Of a stretch of DNA of 64,000 nt, positions 11,830 to 24,573 are shown piece by piece. The notes under the pieces are model-generated. The model was not told the origin of the DNA. It did no database searches and saw nothing but the letters and a program-made list of their open reading frames with translations. The position numbers and the translations under genes were made by a program. Origin of the DNA: Sitta carolinensis (lineage: Eukaryota > Chordata > Aves > Passeriformes > Sittidae); NCBI GenBank assembly GCA_032173965.1, contig JAVUNC010000006.1, forward strand, positions 36,675,870 to 36,739,869, given 5' to 3'. Position 1 is the first letter of the stretch, and each line of letters starts with the position of its first letter.

Positions 11830-14800
11830 ATGTGGTGGTTAGTGACTTTTTAGACAGTAGTTTGCAATGCATTCCAAGAATAAGGTTTTGAGGGTTTGTC
11901 ACTGTTCTGCTCAGTTCTCAGGAGAATGTGCTGGCATTGGTTTTAACAAGCACTGTCAATATTTCTGAGTTTATGACAAAATTCCGCATAAGCCTTTGTC
12001 TTCCCTTTGCTTTTTTCTTATCCCACTTCCAGAGGATAATCTTAAAGGAGAACCTTAGAGACTGAATCGTTGTTCAGCATGTAAAACACATAGCAGAGCA
12101 ATGAAGATAATGAATGTATATTTGTAGAGGATATACCAGTTCAAAACATCTCAATTCTTTATGTTGGCTTCCCATGCATTGTCATACAGTGCTATGCAGC
12201 TATTTTTTGGGTGATTTGGTTCACCCTCTTTGGTGTTTTTGCAGTGCTACCATGTCAATTGCAATATTTATTTAATACTACTTATCAGTTTTAATTTTTT
12301 TTATCATTCTATGAACCAAAGTATTTTACAGTAATTTGCACAGGAGTTCTGAAATTCTGTCTCCAATTTGAAATGCTGAACACATCTAAGAGGGATATTT
12401 AATGTTATGATCTAAATGAGCATTTAACCATGTAACATCACCATTTTGGTCATTTTCTTTGAACATTGCATCCTTATTCACAATGAAATATCTGAGCCTT
12501 TTCCAAAACATCTCTTTCACCATTCTAGCATTCTAAATTTTTCACCGACACTCTGCAACACTGATATTGACATCTGGTAGGAAAAGAGAGATGAAACACA
12601 CAGAGGAAATTCTATATTTATGCTAGTGATATTAAAGAATTAAAGTGTGCTTTCATTTTGTTTCATAACTTTTCTTTGGCAAAACATTAAAAGTTATGGA
12701 GGATCAGTGGAGGAGATGGTCTTTGGCAGCCTGAAGTCTAGTGCAATGCTTACTATATCTGAGTTAGATACTTGAGAGAATTTTTTTTACAATGATATAG
12801 CTGTACCCCTTGTACTTGATGTTTTCTCCCTTCCATTGCCTTAACTGGGTAAGAAAGTGCTATTGTACACATTTTAAAAGCAAGAGGCAAAGGGCAGGAT
12901 GTGTATGGACTATAAAGGATTTAGGTACTCAAGGTGTGAGGTATCAGTGTATATATAGTCTCTTTTATAGCTGTCTCTGAATATAAGCCACTGGCTGGGC
13001 TCCCAGTACATTGAGCAGACAGACAAAATGTTGGAAAATTTAGAAGTCTGGGTGCTAAAGGCAACTAATTAAAACCTGCAAATAGGAAATATGAGAGAAG
13101 GTGTTGAATAAATAAGTCTTCCATTCCTGTTTGCCCTAAATCTTTTTCTTCAAAGACAGTTCAAGTATATCTTGGAACACAGAGATAGAAGGAATAGATG
13201 TACCTTTTTCTAGAGTGTTTCTACAGCAATCTAACATTCTTTTTTTTCCTGTATTTGTTAATTATTTCAAAATTATTTCATTATTTCCAGGAAGTTCACC
13301 TTCCTAAGTCTTCCAACATCAAATGCCTTTTATGACACAACTGTAGGGGGCCTTATTATCTACGTATGAATATCTAAAATAGTAGAAGTCATTCCCAAAT
13401 TCTTATGCCCTAAAAGATTCATTTGCATTAATTATAAACCGACTTGGATTTCTAATGGTTTCCTACAATCTAGTTGACCTACCTACAGATTCATCCTTTC
13501 TTTACACTGTTAGAAAAATGGAGAAAAATTATATGCTAAAGAATGAAATTCCTTACAAACAAGTTTGTTGTAATGATTTTATAATAAATGTTGCTTTGTA
13601 AACACTTCTTCCTCTTTCCTGGTTACTGCCTTTTTATCTTTGTACTGAATCTTGACAGTTTAGGTTTCCTGCTTTAGACCAATCATAACTGCACTAAACA
13701 ATACAATCAGTCCTCCTTATCATTTCTGGAGCTAAAGAGACAATGAATCAGGACAACTGAGCAGAGTCACAGAAAAACAGAATAAAATCAGCTTCAGTAC
13801 AAGGGTTGTAATAAAACCATGACGTCTTCCCTATCTGTCACTGCTGTGCATCCTTGTCATTCACTTATCAAACAACAGATAATGCCTTTCACACACGCAA
13901 ACCCCACAAGTAAAGTTCTAAGCCATTTTGCCACTGTCTATTTTTCATTTCTCTGATATTCAGTATCTGTGTTCACTCATCCTTACTGTTAAATGTAATG
14001 TTGTGAATGGGGGTCAAAGCTGGTGCACATTGTATGTCAGCAGACTGGAGTTCAAAAATTACTCTGCCACCTCAGCAGAACTTGAAAGTGGCAGTGCCAT
14101 TTGTTTTTTTCACCTTAATTTGCTTATCTAATGGATGAAAATTTGCTACATAAGTGAAAAGAAGCATTATTTATTATCTGTGATATTGGGACAAGACATG
14201 TGTGCAGAGAATTAATATCCCTTGAGTTAAAATTTGCTATATATGTATAAAGAGTTTTCTACGGAGTACCACTTCAAGGACCCCAAAGTTCAAGAACACA
14301 CAAAAAAATTTCTGTAGGCATACAAGGTAAGTGAAAGAAAAACAATTTTAAATAGTACACAGTTTCTAAATTTATACTTTGTATCACTCCTGTTGTTCTG
14401 ATACTTATGTAGTATTAATAAGTGAAGAGAAATTTCCCTAAGATTGATATGTATAAACCACAAATCTTCTGCCTTTGGTATCTCAAACTGGATATCAAAT
14501 TTTTTATCAAAACTTAAAAAGACAGATGGACTAGGAATGCAGTTCTTAAGATAAAGAAAATTAAAAATAAAATAGATACACTTGCAGAAGCAGCAAATTT
14601 AAAGTATTATGGATTACAATATTTATGGAAAATTAATTTCAAATATTCATTTACAACCTATGCTAACAGATTGCATAAACATGTTTTTGACATATATATG
14701 CATTTATATACTTCTTTGAATGCCAATTTTGAAAAAAAAAAAAAACAAACATTTATGGAATGATTTATAACCAGCTTTTGGAGAGCAACTTGTTCTGAAA

Positions 14801-15666
14801 CAATTTGTATACAAAGAACATGGGGAATGAATTAATGGATTTTTTTTTTCCCCAACCTCGTCTTAGAACATTGTAGCATTTAACAAGACAGGGAGCACCT
14901 TCTCATGGCCTGTGAATACTACTTTATGTTTCACTTTCTTCCAGTAAGCCTTGAAGAAACATTCAGGAATGCCTCTCTCCAAAAAACTCCCAAATTCTTT
15001 TTTTTTAAGGATGATTTAACATCTGTTCTGAGAAAGAGCTAAAGAAGAGCTATATTATTTCTATATATTTACCAGCCTGACCTTTTCAGATTAAAGTCAG
15101 AGGTACTGGCATAAATTCTTGACAGCTTGGGAGGAACAGATACCAATACTCCAGAGACAACATTGCATATCCGTGCTTTCCAGTACCACACACAAACATG
15201 TGAGGAATGCATAGAAAAATGGAAAATTTCCTATTTATCCTAAAGAAACACAGCCAGTCTGGCTTTTGCTTTTGAAAAAGAATGATGCTAAGAACTTAAA
15301 AGACAAGAATGTGAGAAAATCTTTGCAAAGACAAACCTTGCTTGTTTGCAGTGTTCAAAAATGTGAAGAAAATAAAAAGAATTCTGCCTAACACTGCCAA
15401 GAAAGTATGTAGTTTCTGCATGTAGTTTTGAAACAGATGTAAAAATTGATGTCTTTAAATAAAGGAGAAAATTCTAGCAATAACGTACTCTCTTTGCTAT
15501 CCATCACATTGTAAAGAAGGCATGTAATTTTTTTTTTTTTCCTTTCAAAAACAGGAAAGCCCTAATTTCATCTACACTGAAAACATGGCCAGACCACAAG
15601 TATTTGAAAGCAAGGGAACACCTGCAAGTCAAGCAAGAATGAAATGGAGACTGCCAAAGGCTGTAA

Positions 15667-15686
15667 TTTTCTTTCTTTCTTTCTTT
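15667..15686. repeat. (TTTC)n short microsatellite
   Basis: Five TTTC units in a row. Confidence 0.85.
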
Positions 15687-18600
15687 GCTGTGAAATGCAT
15701 CAGGGATATTATCAGATCATTCACTGATATGAAAAAGAGGTACTCACAGATTTCCCTGTCACAAGCATAGTTCCTAATCTGAAATCTACTGTGGTCAAGA
15801 GAAAGATTATCACTTACTTCAGTGGCAAACTATTTGAGGTCTAAAATATTGTTAAAGTTAGTAGAGTAAATTCAGTATTTTCAATAAAAAATATAAACCC
15901 CTTATTTTTATATAAATAAATATAAATTGATGGAAATTTTGAAGCATTTACACCTACCTATTTTATTTTATAGCATGTATTAAGCATCACTTTTTTCTAA
16001 TTTTGTACCTTTAGGCATATTATCAAAACTACTATCTTCAGGAAACTAATATTTTATAATGTAAAATGCAAACTTTTTTGCACCTTAAATTTCTACTTTT
16101 TTTTTTTTTAAATTACATTAATTTAGAAATTATTACATTCAGTATGACAATACAAATGTAAGATATTTTCCAATTTAAATTTTAAGTGAAAACTGTGGGG
16201 TTTAACGGCTTCTGTTGATTTGGATAAAACAACAGACTGATCAATCTGCCTCTGTTTTGCCATTGCTGCAAATACTCTGTCCAGGTTTAATTATGTTGCT
16301 ATTGCTATTTATAACAATATACATGCAATAGTTCTATATGTCTTTATTGCTGAATAAATTAAATGCAGGGAAGTTTGTTTTTCTACTATTGCTATGCATT
16401 CTCAAAATTTATGCTACATGTGGCTCAGTTTTCAACATGCTTAGCACTACATATGGAACACAAGCGTATGATTTACTCATGCTGGGAGATTCCATCAGAA
16501 CAGTCACAAGTGCACATGAACTTTCCAGTAAATTCCATAAATTAGACACTTAAATATGTTATAGACCTTCATCTCTTTCTCACTTTGTACTTGTAAGGTT
16601 GAAGAAACCTTATCTTAAATTTCTTATGTAGTGACATATCTCAGCAATATATATTTTTTTTTTTTTTTGTCTTTATAAATACTGCTGGAATTTGGGAAAA
16701 TTAATTTTACAAATTGGGCTAGATAGAGAAAATCAAGTGGTTATCCAAAAAGTCACTTTAGCCTGAAAAACCTGGTCTTACTAGGTATCTGCTACAGTTC
16801 CTGTAGGGAAAAATATCCTGTGATTTGAGAAATATTCATAAAATCTGAGTTCATATTGTGAAACATCTTGTGAAATAGCGTCTCTTTTTCTGTTGAAAAA
16901 GAAAGAGTTAGCATCCCACAGCTCCAGCTGACCTTCCAAAATGCCCAAATACTCTTTTAGCTCTTTTGCCAGGATGTTACATTGGAAATCTGATGCTAAG
17001 GCCCAAATCGCCTTCAACAAAGTCATGTTTCCTCTCCAGAATTTTATTTGGAAAACCACTCTGAAAATCAGGACTCATATATTCTACATGTTTGGGGTTT
17101 TTTTAATTTATGTTCAGAAAGAAAATATCTTTAAACTTTGGTTTTCATCCATATCTGAGCATCTACATGACCAAATGGGAAGATGACAAATCAAGATCAC
17201 AAACCAAGTATCTGATTGACCTTACACTAGAAAGCATTCTCTAATATTATCCTACACGCACATCTCTGAAATTAATTTTCATTGAGCTTGGTAGTTGATT
17301 ACCTTTGAAAGTTGGTTCAAGCATTTGTATTCACAGCTTGGACACTTCTGTGTCACTCCCCCTGAGGCAGGGAAACTCAGACGCCTTGAAAAAGCTCTGG
17401 CACTTGTCTCCAGACAGCCCCACCTAAACGCTATCATGTGGATACTCACCCAAACTGCAACGGGAGCACATCCTGGGGTGAAACCTGATCACTACACCCC
17501 TTTTATCTACCAGTGAACCTGATTCACACATCAAATATTTTATGCAAGTTTTCTGACTTAGATTTGCTTATAATGGTAATTAATAGAACACATTAGTAAT
17601 AGAGTCCACACTGCTGGGGTATTTATTCCCAACAAGAAAGGCACAGTTTGCTACTAAGGCCCAATATGACAGTACTTAGAAGAAATCATTAATTTGGAAA
17701 CATGTCACAGACTCTTTTTGGCACCAACAATTATTTATTTTTCTTTATTACATACTTCAGCCTAGAAAGTGTTCAAAAGTGAAAAATAACACCACACATA
17801 CATACATAAACATGCTCATGCACACACAGACAAATACAAACAGACTGGAGTCCCATCAAAGAGATGAGGTACAAACTAACTAAACAGGAGCAATTTGAAA
17901 TATTTTAATAAAAACTCCAGATGGGTGTAAACTTGATAGAGTCCTGGTGAGATAGAGAAATAAGATTGAGTTGAAAGTTTACAATACCAAACATCACTAG
18001 GAAAAAGATCTGCAATTTTAGTAATGCAATTAAAGGTGAATATACTTAAGAAAACACGACAGATAATGAAGGTGACAGCTTTTGCCAGGTACTGTGAGAT
18101 ACCTTTGTCAGAAGTGTGATTAATCCCAGCCCCTCTATTGCTACATCTACACTGATCAGTTTGCAGCTTTGAAAACCGAAAACCTGGAAGAACTGACTGC
18201 AGGAATTTATGAGGTATTTTATTTCGCACAGTAATTAGTGCTGTTGGAAAAAACAATCTTTAGTGAATCCCATGTGAAGTGGTCTTTTTTAAGTTGAAAT
18301 AGTGTCTTCATTGATATTCTAGTAGCACAGAAAATTAATCTATTTACTTATTTACTCTGGTCAAAATTACTTTGTTGTTGTTAATTTTTGTGGTCTACTG
18401 AAGATTTCTCTAATGGAGGAAAAGTTGTGTGTATCAGAGGATCTCTCTGCAGTATCATCATTTTTTGTCCATTAGGACTGACTGATGATGGATGTTTACT
18501 TCTTCACTGCAACACAGAATTTCTTCCGCCTTTTTTGTTTTCTGAGTGTCTGCTGACATAGAAATAGGCCTGTGTGAAAAATAGGCACTATTATGTGTTC

Positions 18601-19965
18601 ATGTGGTTTTCAGTCACGATCATATTCCTCATGTGCAGCTCCAGAGATGCAGATGGTGCCGTGCAGACTGCGGCAAGGGGCACAGGCCATCCTGCTCATA
18701 TCAGCAAGTACCTGCTCAGCAGCAGTTACACCCTTACAAAGTGTGTTTCAGATCATTGTCAGCTACATTATAGGCATTTTCTTAAGGAGAGTTTTTACTC
18801 TGTATCACTTAAATTTTCTCATGATGCTTGAGGGCAATGCCTAGAAACAATATTCCTAACTGTTAAGGATAAATTTCATTTTTGTAACAAATAGATTTAA
18901 CACTGACATTATAAAGAGTAAAAACAATATGAGGATTATATACACAAATATAATCTCCTTGCTGAATAATTTGGTGATTATTGTGATAAAAGAGCACCCT
19001 ATATCCTAACATCAATATTTTATATATATTTTATCTATATACTGCTTTCCTAGGTCACGTTGCACAGTTTCCTAATGCTCCTGCTATGAGAGTTTTGGCA
19101 CTGAGAAGCGATGTGTGGGAGGTATGCTTGTCAGAGAGACGCCCTTTGAGATGCTCTTTATTTGAAACCAACCTGCCTTGTCATGTGTTTGGTACAGACC
19201 CATGCTGGTTTGAAGAGGCAAGCAAGGGATCTTTGTTATCTGTCTACTGTTCTGCTTCAAGACTGTGAGTCTTTAGATGAAACTGCAGCTGTGCTAAGAA
19301 GATTACATCTGTGTTGAATTCAGCCCTGTCCTCTTAGAAGAGTTTACAGAATCAGTGAGGGTGATAAGTTTCATAGGCCTGGGAAGCTATTTCTCAGGTT
19401 ATCAGCTTTCTTTTAATCTGAATGATAGGAAAATCACACAAATCTCTTTTGTGATAACCCAATCTATCTTGTACCACTGCCTGAAGTATACATGTATCTA
19501 GATAATTATAGGATACACAGACTGCTGGGAGATTTTGTTAGCTGAACTACAATTTGCTGAAAATGTGCAGAACCGAAGCTTGCTGAAAAACAATCATTAA
19601 TTTACCAAGGAATATTATTTATTCCAGCAATTAGTTGTGTTTTCAGAAATTTCATCAAATTCCATGTTTTGTCTGATCAGAATGGGTGATGGTAAGAGTG
19701 TAAAGACTGTTCAGAAGAAGCTATCTACTGTCCTTCAAGGACTCATTGCTTTCTACAGGGGAGTTTTCTGGTTGGAACATAGGCATTGTAACATTACCCT
19801 GAGTGGGTTCATGAGGTTCCTCCAAAGTTTATCAGTCCAGAAGTAAAATATATTCATTGCATGTAGAAAAAGCCTAAGGCCTTGCCCTATTAAGGTCATC
19901 CCTTTTCAAATATGTTAAAAAGGCTGGCATCAGAGATTTTTTTACAGTGTTTGTGTCTAGTATTT

Positions 19966-20005
19966 CACACACACACACACATACATATATAGATATAGAT
20001 ATATG
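19966..20005. repeat. Compound CA / TA / ATAG microsatellite
   Basis: A CA run (19966 to about 19982) passes directly into TA and ATAG units. Part of it is read as a Val/Cys-rich stretch in a minus-strand open frame, which is therefore an artefact of the repeat. Confidence 0.9.
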
Positions 20006-20264
20006 TATTTGTATGCAATCACAGTTTTGTAGACTAAAGCAGCAGTAGAAGACCATAGGGACTATGTGAAATACATAATGTTTGAAGAACAATTTTCTTC
20101 TCTCTTCTCTAGGAAGGTGTGAGTCATGACACAAACTGGTTTAAAATACCCTCCCATGAGAATCGAATGCTGTGATTTTTATCCTCAGGTGGTATAAACA
20201 GCATAAATTAATATAGCTGTGCCAATTTACATAAATTTCTACACAGTATTTGGCTAAATGGCAA

Positions 20265-20570
20265 CTCATAAGGATATGATAACATTCTGCAAGTATTTGA
20301 AGGCCATAAACACTAAGCAGGGGGACAAATGATTTAGGCTGGCATAAGGAGACGTAATTAGGAGCAATGGGAGGAAATTAAGGGAGGAAAAAATTAGGCT
20401 GAATATCAGAAACAATTTTCTGACAGTGAGATGTATTAGACTGTGGAAAATAAGTCTCCCAATGGACATTCCATTGCTCAAGATGTTTAGACTGGACAAA
20501 GTACTAATGCATATCCAACAGGGACTAATTTTGCAATGTATGGTGCGTAGACGAGAAACCAGAGACATTT
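20265..20570 (+). mobile_element. Ancient CR1-type LINE, 3' region
   Basis: The segment follows the conserved 3' part of old amniote CR1 elements in order: a GATATGATAACATTCTGCAA stretch (the usual GTGATCTTATAACAGTCTACAA), AAGTATTTGAAGG, then AGGCTGAATATCAGAAACAATTT (usually AGGTTGGATATTAGGAAAAATTT), a decayed GGAATAGGCTTCCAAGGGAAG equivalent, and TGTTTAGACTGGACAAA. The usual terminal ATTCTATGAT units are not evident. Divergence is high, so this is an old copy. A 100-codon minus-strand open frame across it (20266-20568) is antisense and not a gene. Confidence 0.85.
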
Positions 20571-21575
20571 AATGGGGTAAAAAGAATTCTGTGCTAAGAA
20601 AAACAAACAAATAAATCTTTTTTAAAGTCACTTTCAACAAATATAGCAATATTTCTGTATCTTTTACATATGTGCATTCATATATGGAAATATTTTTTTT
20701 TTTTTTGGTCTGAAAATTGAAATTTTCTTAAAATTATAACTTCAGTTTATGGCAAATTTCATAATGGCAAATGTCTTGTCTTCTGCTGTCTATCAAATTC
20801 AGAAGTTTTATATTTTCTAATATTTTCTTTTTCTTTTAACACAGGAAAAAATCCCATGTACTTAATTCTTTGGTTATACAAAAGTTTCAATCTTTTCTGT
20901 TTTGCAGAACTGGATATCCTTCCAGAACTGCATAAGTGTTTTTGTAGAAGCTGATTGTGGTATAATATTTTTTTTATGAAAATAGTTTTTAAAATGTTCT
21001 CAAATCATTAAAATGTGTAATTTTAATAATGTTACAATAAATGGCTAAGATAAGTTATTGTGTTTTTCTGCATCTACTAGGACTTTAATAACTGTAAGAA
21101 TTGTTTCCAAGCTAAGGTTTGCAAAGCTGATTACAGAAACACATTTCAAAACTCTGTATCTTCACATTTTTTAGACAAATCGAAGATAAACATTAGGATA
21201 TATCTCATTTACCTTGGACTGATGTCATCTAAGAATGTGCTTGCAAAGTCATTAGGCAACATGTGATTCCATGAAATGCAAATGTGAAGTACACTCTGGA
21301 ATCCCGGGCAGTGTATTTGGCTGCTGAGTATCTAGAAGGCAAACCACAAAAGAAAAATATGGAAAACAGCTACACGTAACAAAGAAATCTGTGAGATGTC
21401 AGTAAGTAAAAAACTGCAGGACACATATATGCAGCTCAGTTTCCTGAGCACTGTATTGATCCAAGTGACAGAAGAGAGGCAGAGTGATGGATTGAGCTCA
21501 CTAAAGAGAAATTAAATTAAATTACCTAAGTCAGAAAGTTATAAAATCTAAAATAATAACAATGATGATTATGAC
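20571..21575. other. AT-rich noncoding DNA
   Basis: Nothing recognisable beyond a T-run near 20692-20706. Confidence 0.6.
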
Positions 21576-21650
21576 ATTATTATTATTATTACTATTATTA
21601 TTATTGTTATTATTATTTAGAAAATAATAATAATAGTAGTGGTAGTAATA
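21576..21650. repeat. (ATT)n followed by (AAT)n, inverted triplet repeat
   Basis: About 42 bases of ATT units (with single ACT and GTT variants) are followed after a few bases by about 28 bases of AAT/AGT units. The two arms are largely complementary, so the single strand could fold into a long AT hairpin. Confidence 0.9.
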
Positions 21651-24547
21651 TGTTTTAGAAGTACTTTGGTAACAAATAGTTAAAAAAACCCAAAAGAAAC
21701 ACAAGCCTGGTGCAGTTTTGGATCACAAGAGGATAAATAGCTTCACTATGCTAAAACTGCAGTCCAGTCAAGAGCATGATTTACAGTACAAAACAATCAG
21801 TTCACACTGTCACAGTCCCAGTTTCACCAATAACCACCAAACTTCAGGCTGAAAGTACCTTCATAACTAGGAAATGTGCATTGGGGAATTTGCATAGATA
21901 TCTGTTAAATTGTTGAGATTCAGAAGCAACAACCAGCTAACTTTCGAAGGAAGGGAAATTGATGTTTCACACTTTTAAACTGCATTTTGATAATACTGTG
22001 GAGTGTTTACATATTTGTGGTTTTTGCTTGACTGACTTTGTTCAATGTTCAAGTTGACACTACTAAGCAGCAGTAAAATGAAAAACACTGTGTCTCAAGT
22101 ATTGTTAACATAAGGAATCCAGTTTATACCATGGGAATGATGGACTCTCTTAGTTGCATTAACATTAATTCTCAAGCGATGACAACTCCAAGTTTATATC
22201 TTGCAGTCTTAATTTAGATAAGTCAAAGTATGCTGAGAAAAGAGGGAATCACACCTATGCATATATTTTATTATTTTAACACCATTTATGCTTGCTCTGT
22301 GATTTTTTTTACAGTATAATTTCTTTCCTAGATAGAAACACTATTTATTTACCTCCAGAGGACACTCATTATACAGTGGATGAAATATACTGGATTTAAT
22401 CAGAAGATAGAGAAGTATGCTTTTTATTAGTTCCCCATATTATAAGTCAACGTGTCTTACATGTGTTAAAATTTTCTATAGATTTTATTCTTTCAGTAAG
22501 AAAATTATTGCTTTACTCTCTTTAAAGCTTACTATATGTCAACAAATGAGTAAAAATTTTAAATATATTTCTTGGATAAGAATGTGATACAGAATCATTT
22601 ATACTGCTTCTGCACCAATTGTTATATGGCTAAAACTGATTTTCACAGACCACATGATTTGTTTTCAACTCCTTGTGCTGGGAATTTTATGTTAAAAAGT
22701 CCTTTGAAGATATCAGGTTGTTTACACAGACACTTCTCAAAATTTGACTTCTGAGTATCATGTTTGTTTCTCTTTCTTTGCTGGAATTACCTCAGAGAAT
22801 TAAGATAATTTTTAAAACAAACATATTTTAAAACAATAAAGTATACTTTTAAACAGAATCATATTTTTTGCTTATTCCTATGCTAAAATTTAACTTTTTA
22901 TTTTAAGAAAATTGGTGCTTATAATTTGTTAATTAAAACACTTAAAGCTGATTGAAATCTTTTGATTTGATTGCTGTAAGTATATAACATAAACATTTGA
23001 AAGAGAAAGGCTTGAATGGCAGTTAATAAACAACAATCAATGCATTCAGAACCCACTGAGGGGATAACCTGATCATACATCATCATGGTTGATGCCATGC
23101 CACCTGATTAAGCAAAAACAAATTTGTGATTATCTTTGCTCCAGAGGAGATTTATACCCATTCTTTCATTCATTTCTGGTCTTGGTCAGACGTCTCAGAA
23201 TGCAGGAACTCTATTTACACATGACATGTAACTGAAGAACACTTTGAGCTGACAGCACATAACGCCTTTAAAGCTGATAAGACACCCTTAACCTTGATAG
23301 CTGTAGGCTGATGATGAGTTTCTGTTATCCTAAGAGGGCTCTCTGTCATATGTGTCATTATTACACTAAGGACTGGGGTGTGCCATTGATTTCCATTTCT
23401 ATAGCTGGACCTCCTGAATCCTTGATCATACTCCAAAACATGTTCACTCTAGAGATGGAGCAGACAAAATTTCTTCACCCTAAAAAAATGTGTTCTTAAC
23501 TTAAATGTGCTTGCCTCAGATCATTTAAGGTTAATATACCAGTAAAGAGAGCAATTTTAATTGCTCCAGCTGAGCTATGGGCTCTCTTTGAACCAAAACT
23601 GGTGGAGCAAGTCAGCTGCTTTGCAGACATCCATCACGTTGCACACTGTCATTTGTTGTACAGAGTCATTGCAGGTGTTGGAAAGTTTCAAGGGCTTAAC
23701 CCAACCAAAGATTGAGATAATTTATCTGACTGCTGCCTTAGACTGATTCTCTTTACTTGGCTTAGTGAAGCTGAGTTAGAAAAACACTCTTTTTCCTACA
23801 GATATGCCCTTTCTCTGTTTTCCTAAGTGAAGTACTTTCAAAGGTTTCTGGAGTTCAGAAAAGAGTTTGAATGTGCAAAGAACAAAATCTTTTAAAGAAC
23901 ACAGTGAAAAATAATCCCTGAGCTGCTGCAGTGCAGGATGTTCTGAATCTAATGAGTATGAATAAGTGAATAAGTTAGTTCTTAAAAAGCTGCAGTCCAT
24001 CATGCAGCTTTTCAGACCCAGTTAGTGATCAACATTTTGGCTGGACTTGAGCTGTCCTGACAGTAAAGGGTTTGCCTCTATAACCAATTAACCATGGCAA
24101 TCTTTGGATTTTTCTCTTTTCTTATTTTATTTTTTTTTGGGTTTAATTTTTAAAATTCTCAGAAGGATCTTCTAGAGCATAAAAAATATGATAAATGTTT
24201 TAAATGACTGTACTTAGAAAAATGTATAATAAATATAATATAATATCAATTTAGTACTTAAAACATCTCATTTACGTGCTGCAATGGTTCAAGGCTTTGG
24301 AACCTCTTTATGTGGAGACAGTATCTATAAGAAAAGGTGTTGCCTAAACATACTGTGAATTTTAGAATTTCAAACAACATAGCACACAATAACTAAAGAA
24401 TTCATATATATTTTGCAGTGAATAAAACCATATTAATAGTAAATTTCTACTACAGTTTAGGACTCTGCACATTCTTGAGCTGTCATAGAATTTCCTACAG
24501 AACTTATCCATTCAGGAAAAACTTCTATCCAGGGTTTTTTAGATGAT
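21651..24547. other. AT-rich noncoding DNA
   Basis: No gene or recognisable element. Open frames of 60-75 codons near 22572, 23215-23499, 23561 and 23776-24003 overlap one another on both strands and have no recognisable domains. Confidence 0.6.
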
Positions 24548-24573
24548 TTTCCCTTTCCCTTTCCCTTTCCCTT
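24548..24573. repeat. (TTTCCC)4 hexanucleotide repeat
   Basis: Four near-perfect TTTCCC units, a short pyrimidine tract. It is not telomeric (TTAGGG/CCCTAA). Confidence 0.9.

Larger units (their letters stand above)
10101..19965. other. AT-rich noncoding DNA with minor repeats
   Basis: No gene recognised. It contains a short CA/TA-rich stretch near 11442-11472, a G-rich patch at 11781-11829, a (TTTC)n run at 15667-15686, T-runs near 15529 and 16650, a GC-raised patch near 17340-17520, and CA/CATA-rich sequence near 17793-17840. The longest open frame of the window (17876-18256, minus strand, 126 codons) lies here. Its sequence has no recognisable domain, and its length is about what is expected once by chance in 64 kb at this base composition. 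Confidence 0.6.

Noticed and set aside
14255..14335. Strong donor AAG|GTAAGTG preceded by a protein-like frame
   Set aside because: No acceptor with a pyrimidine tract lies before it, and the protein-like frame (EYHFKDPKVQEH) meets a stop before the donor.
17876..18256. Longest open frame in the window, 126 codons, minus strand
   Set aside because: At about 35% GC the stop frequency is near 7% per codon, which predicts about one frame of this length in 64 kb on six frames. No recognisable domain and no strong splice or promoter context.
20266..20568. 100-codon minus-strand open frame
   Set aside because: It is antisense to the CR1 3' region at 20265-20570.
24548..24573. Interstitial telomere-like repeat
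   Set aside because: The unit is TTTCCC, not TTAGGG or CCCTAA.
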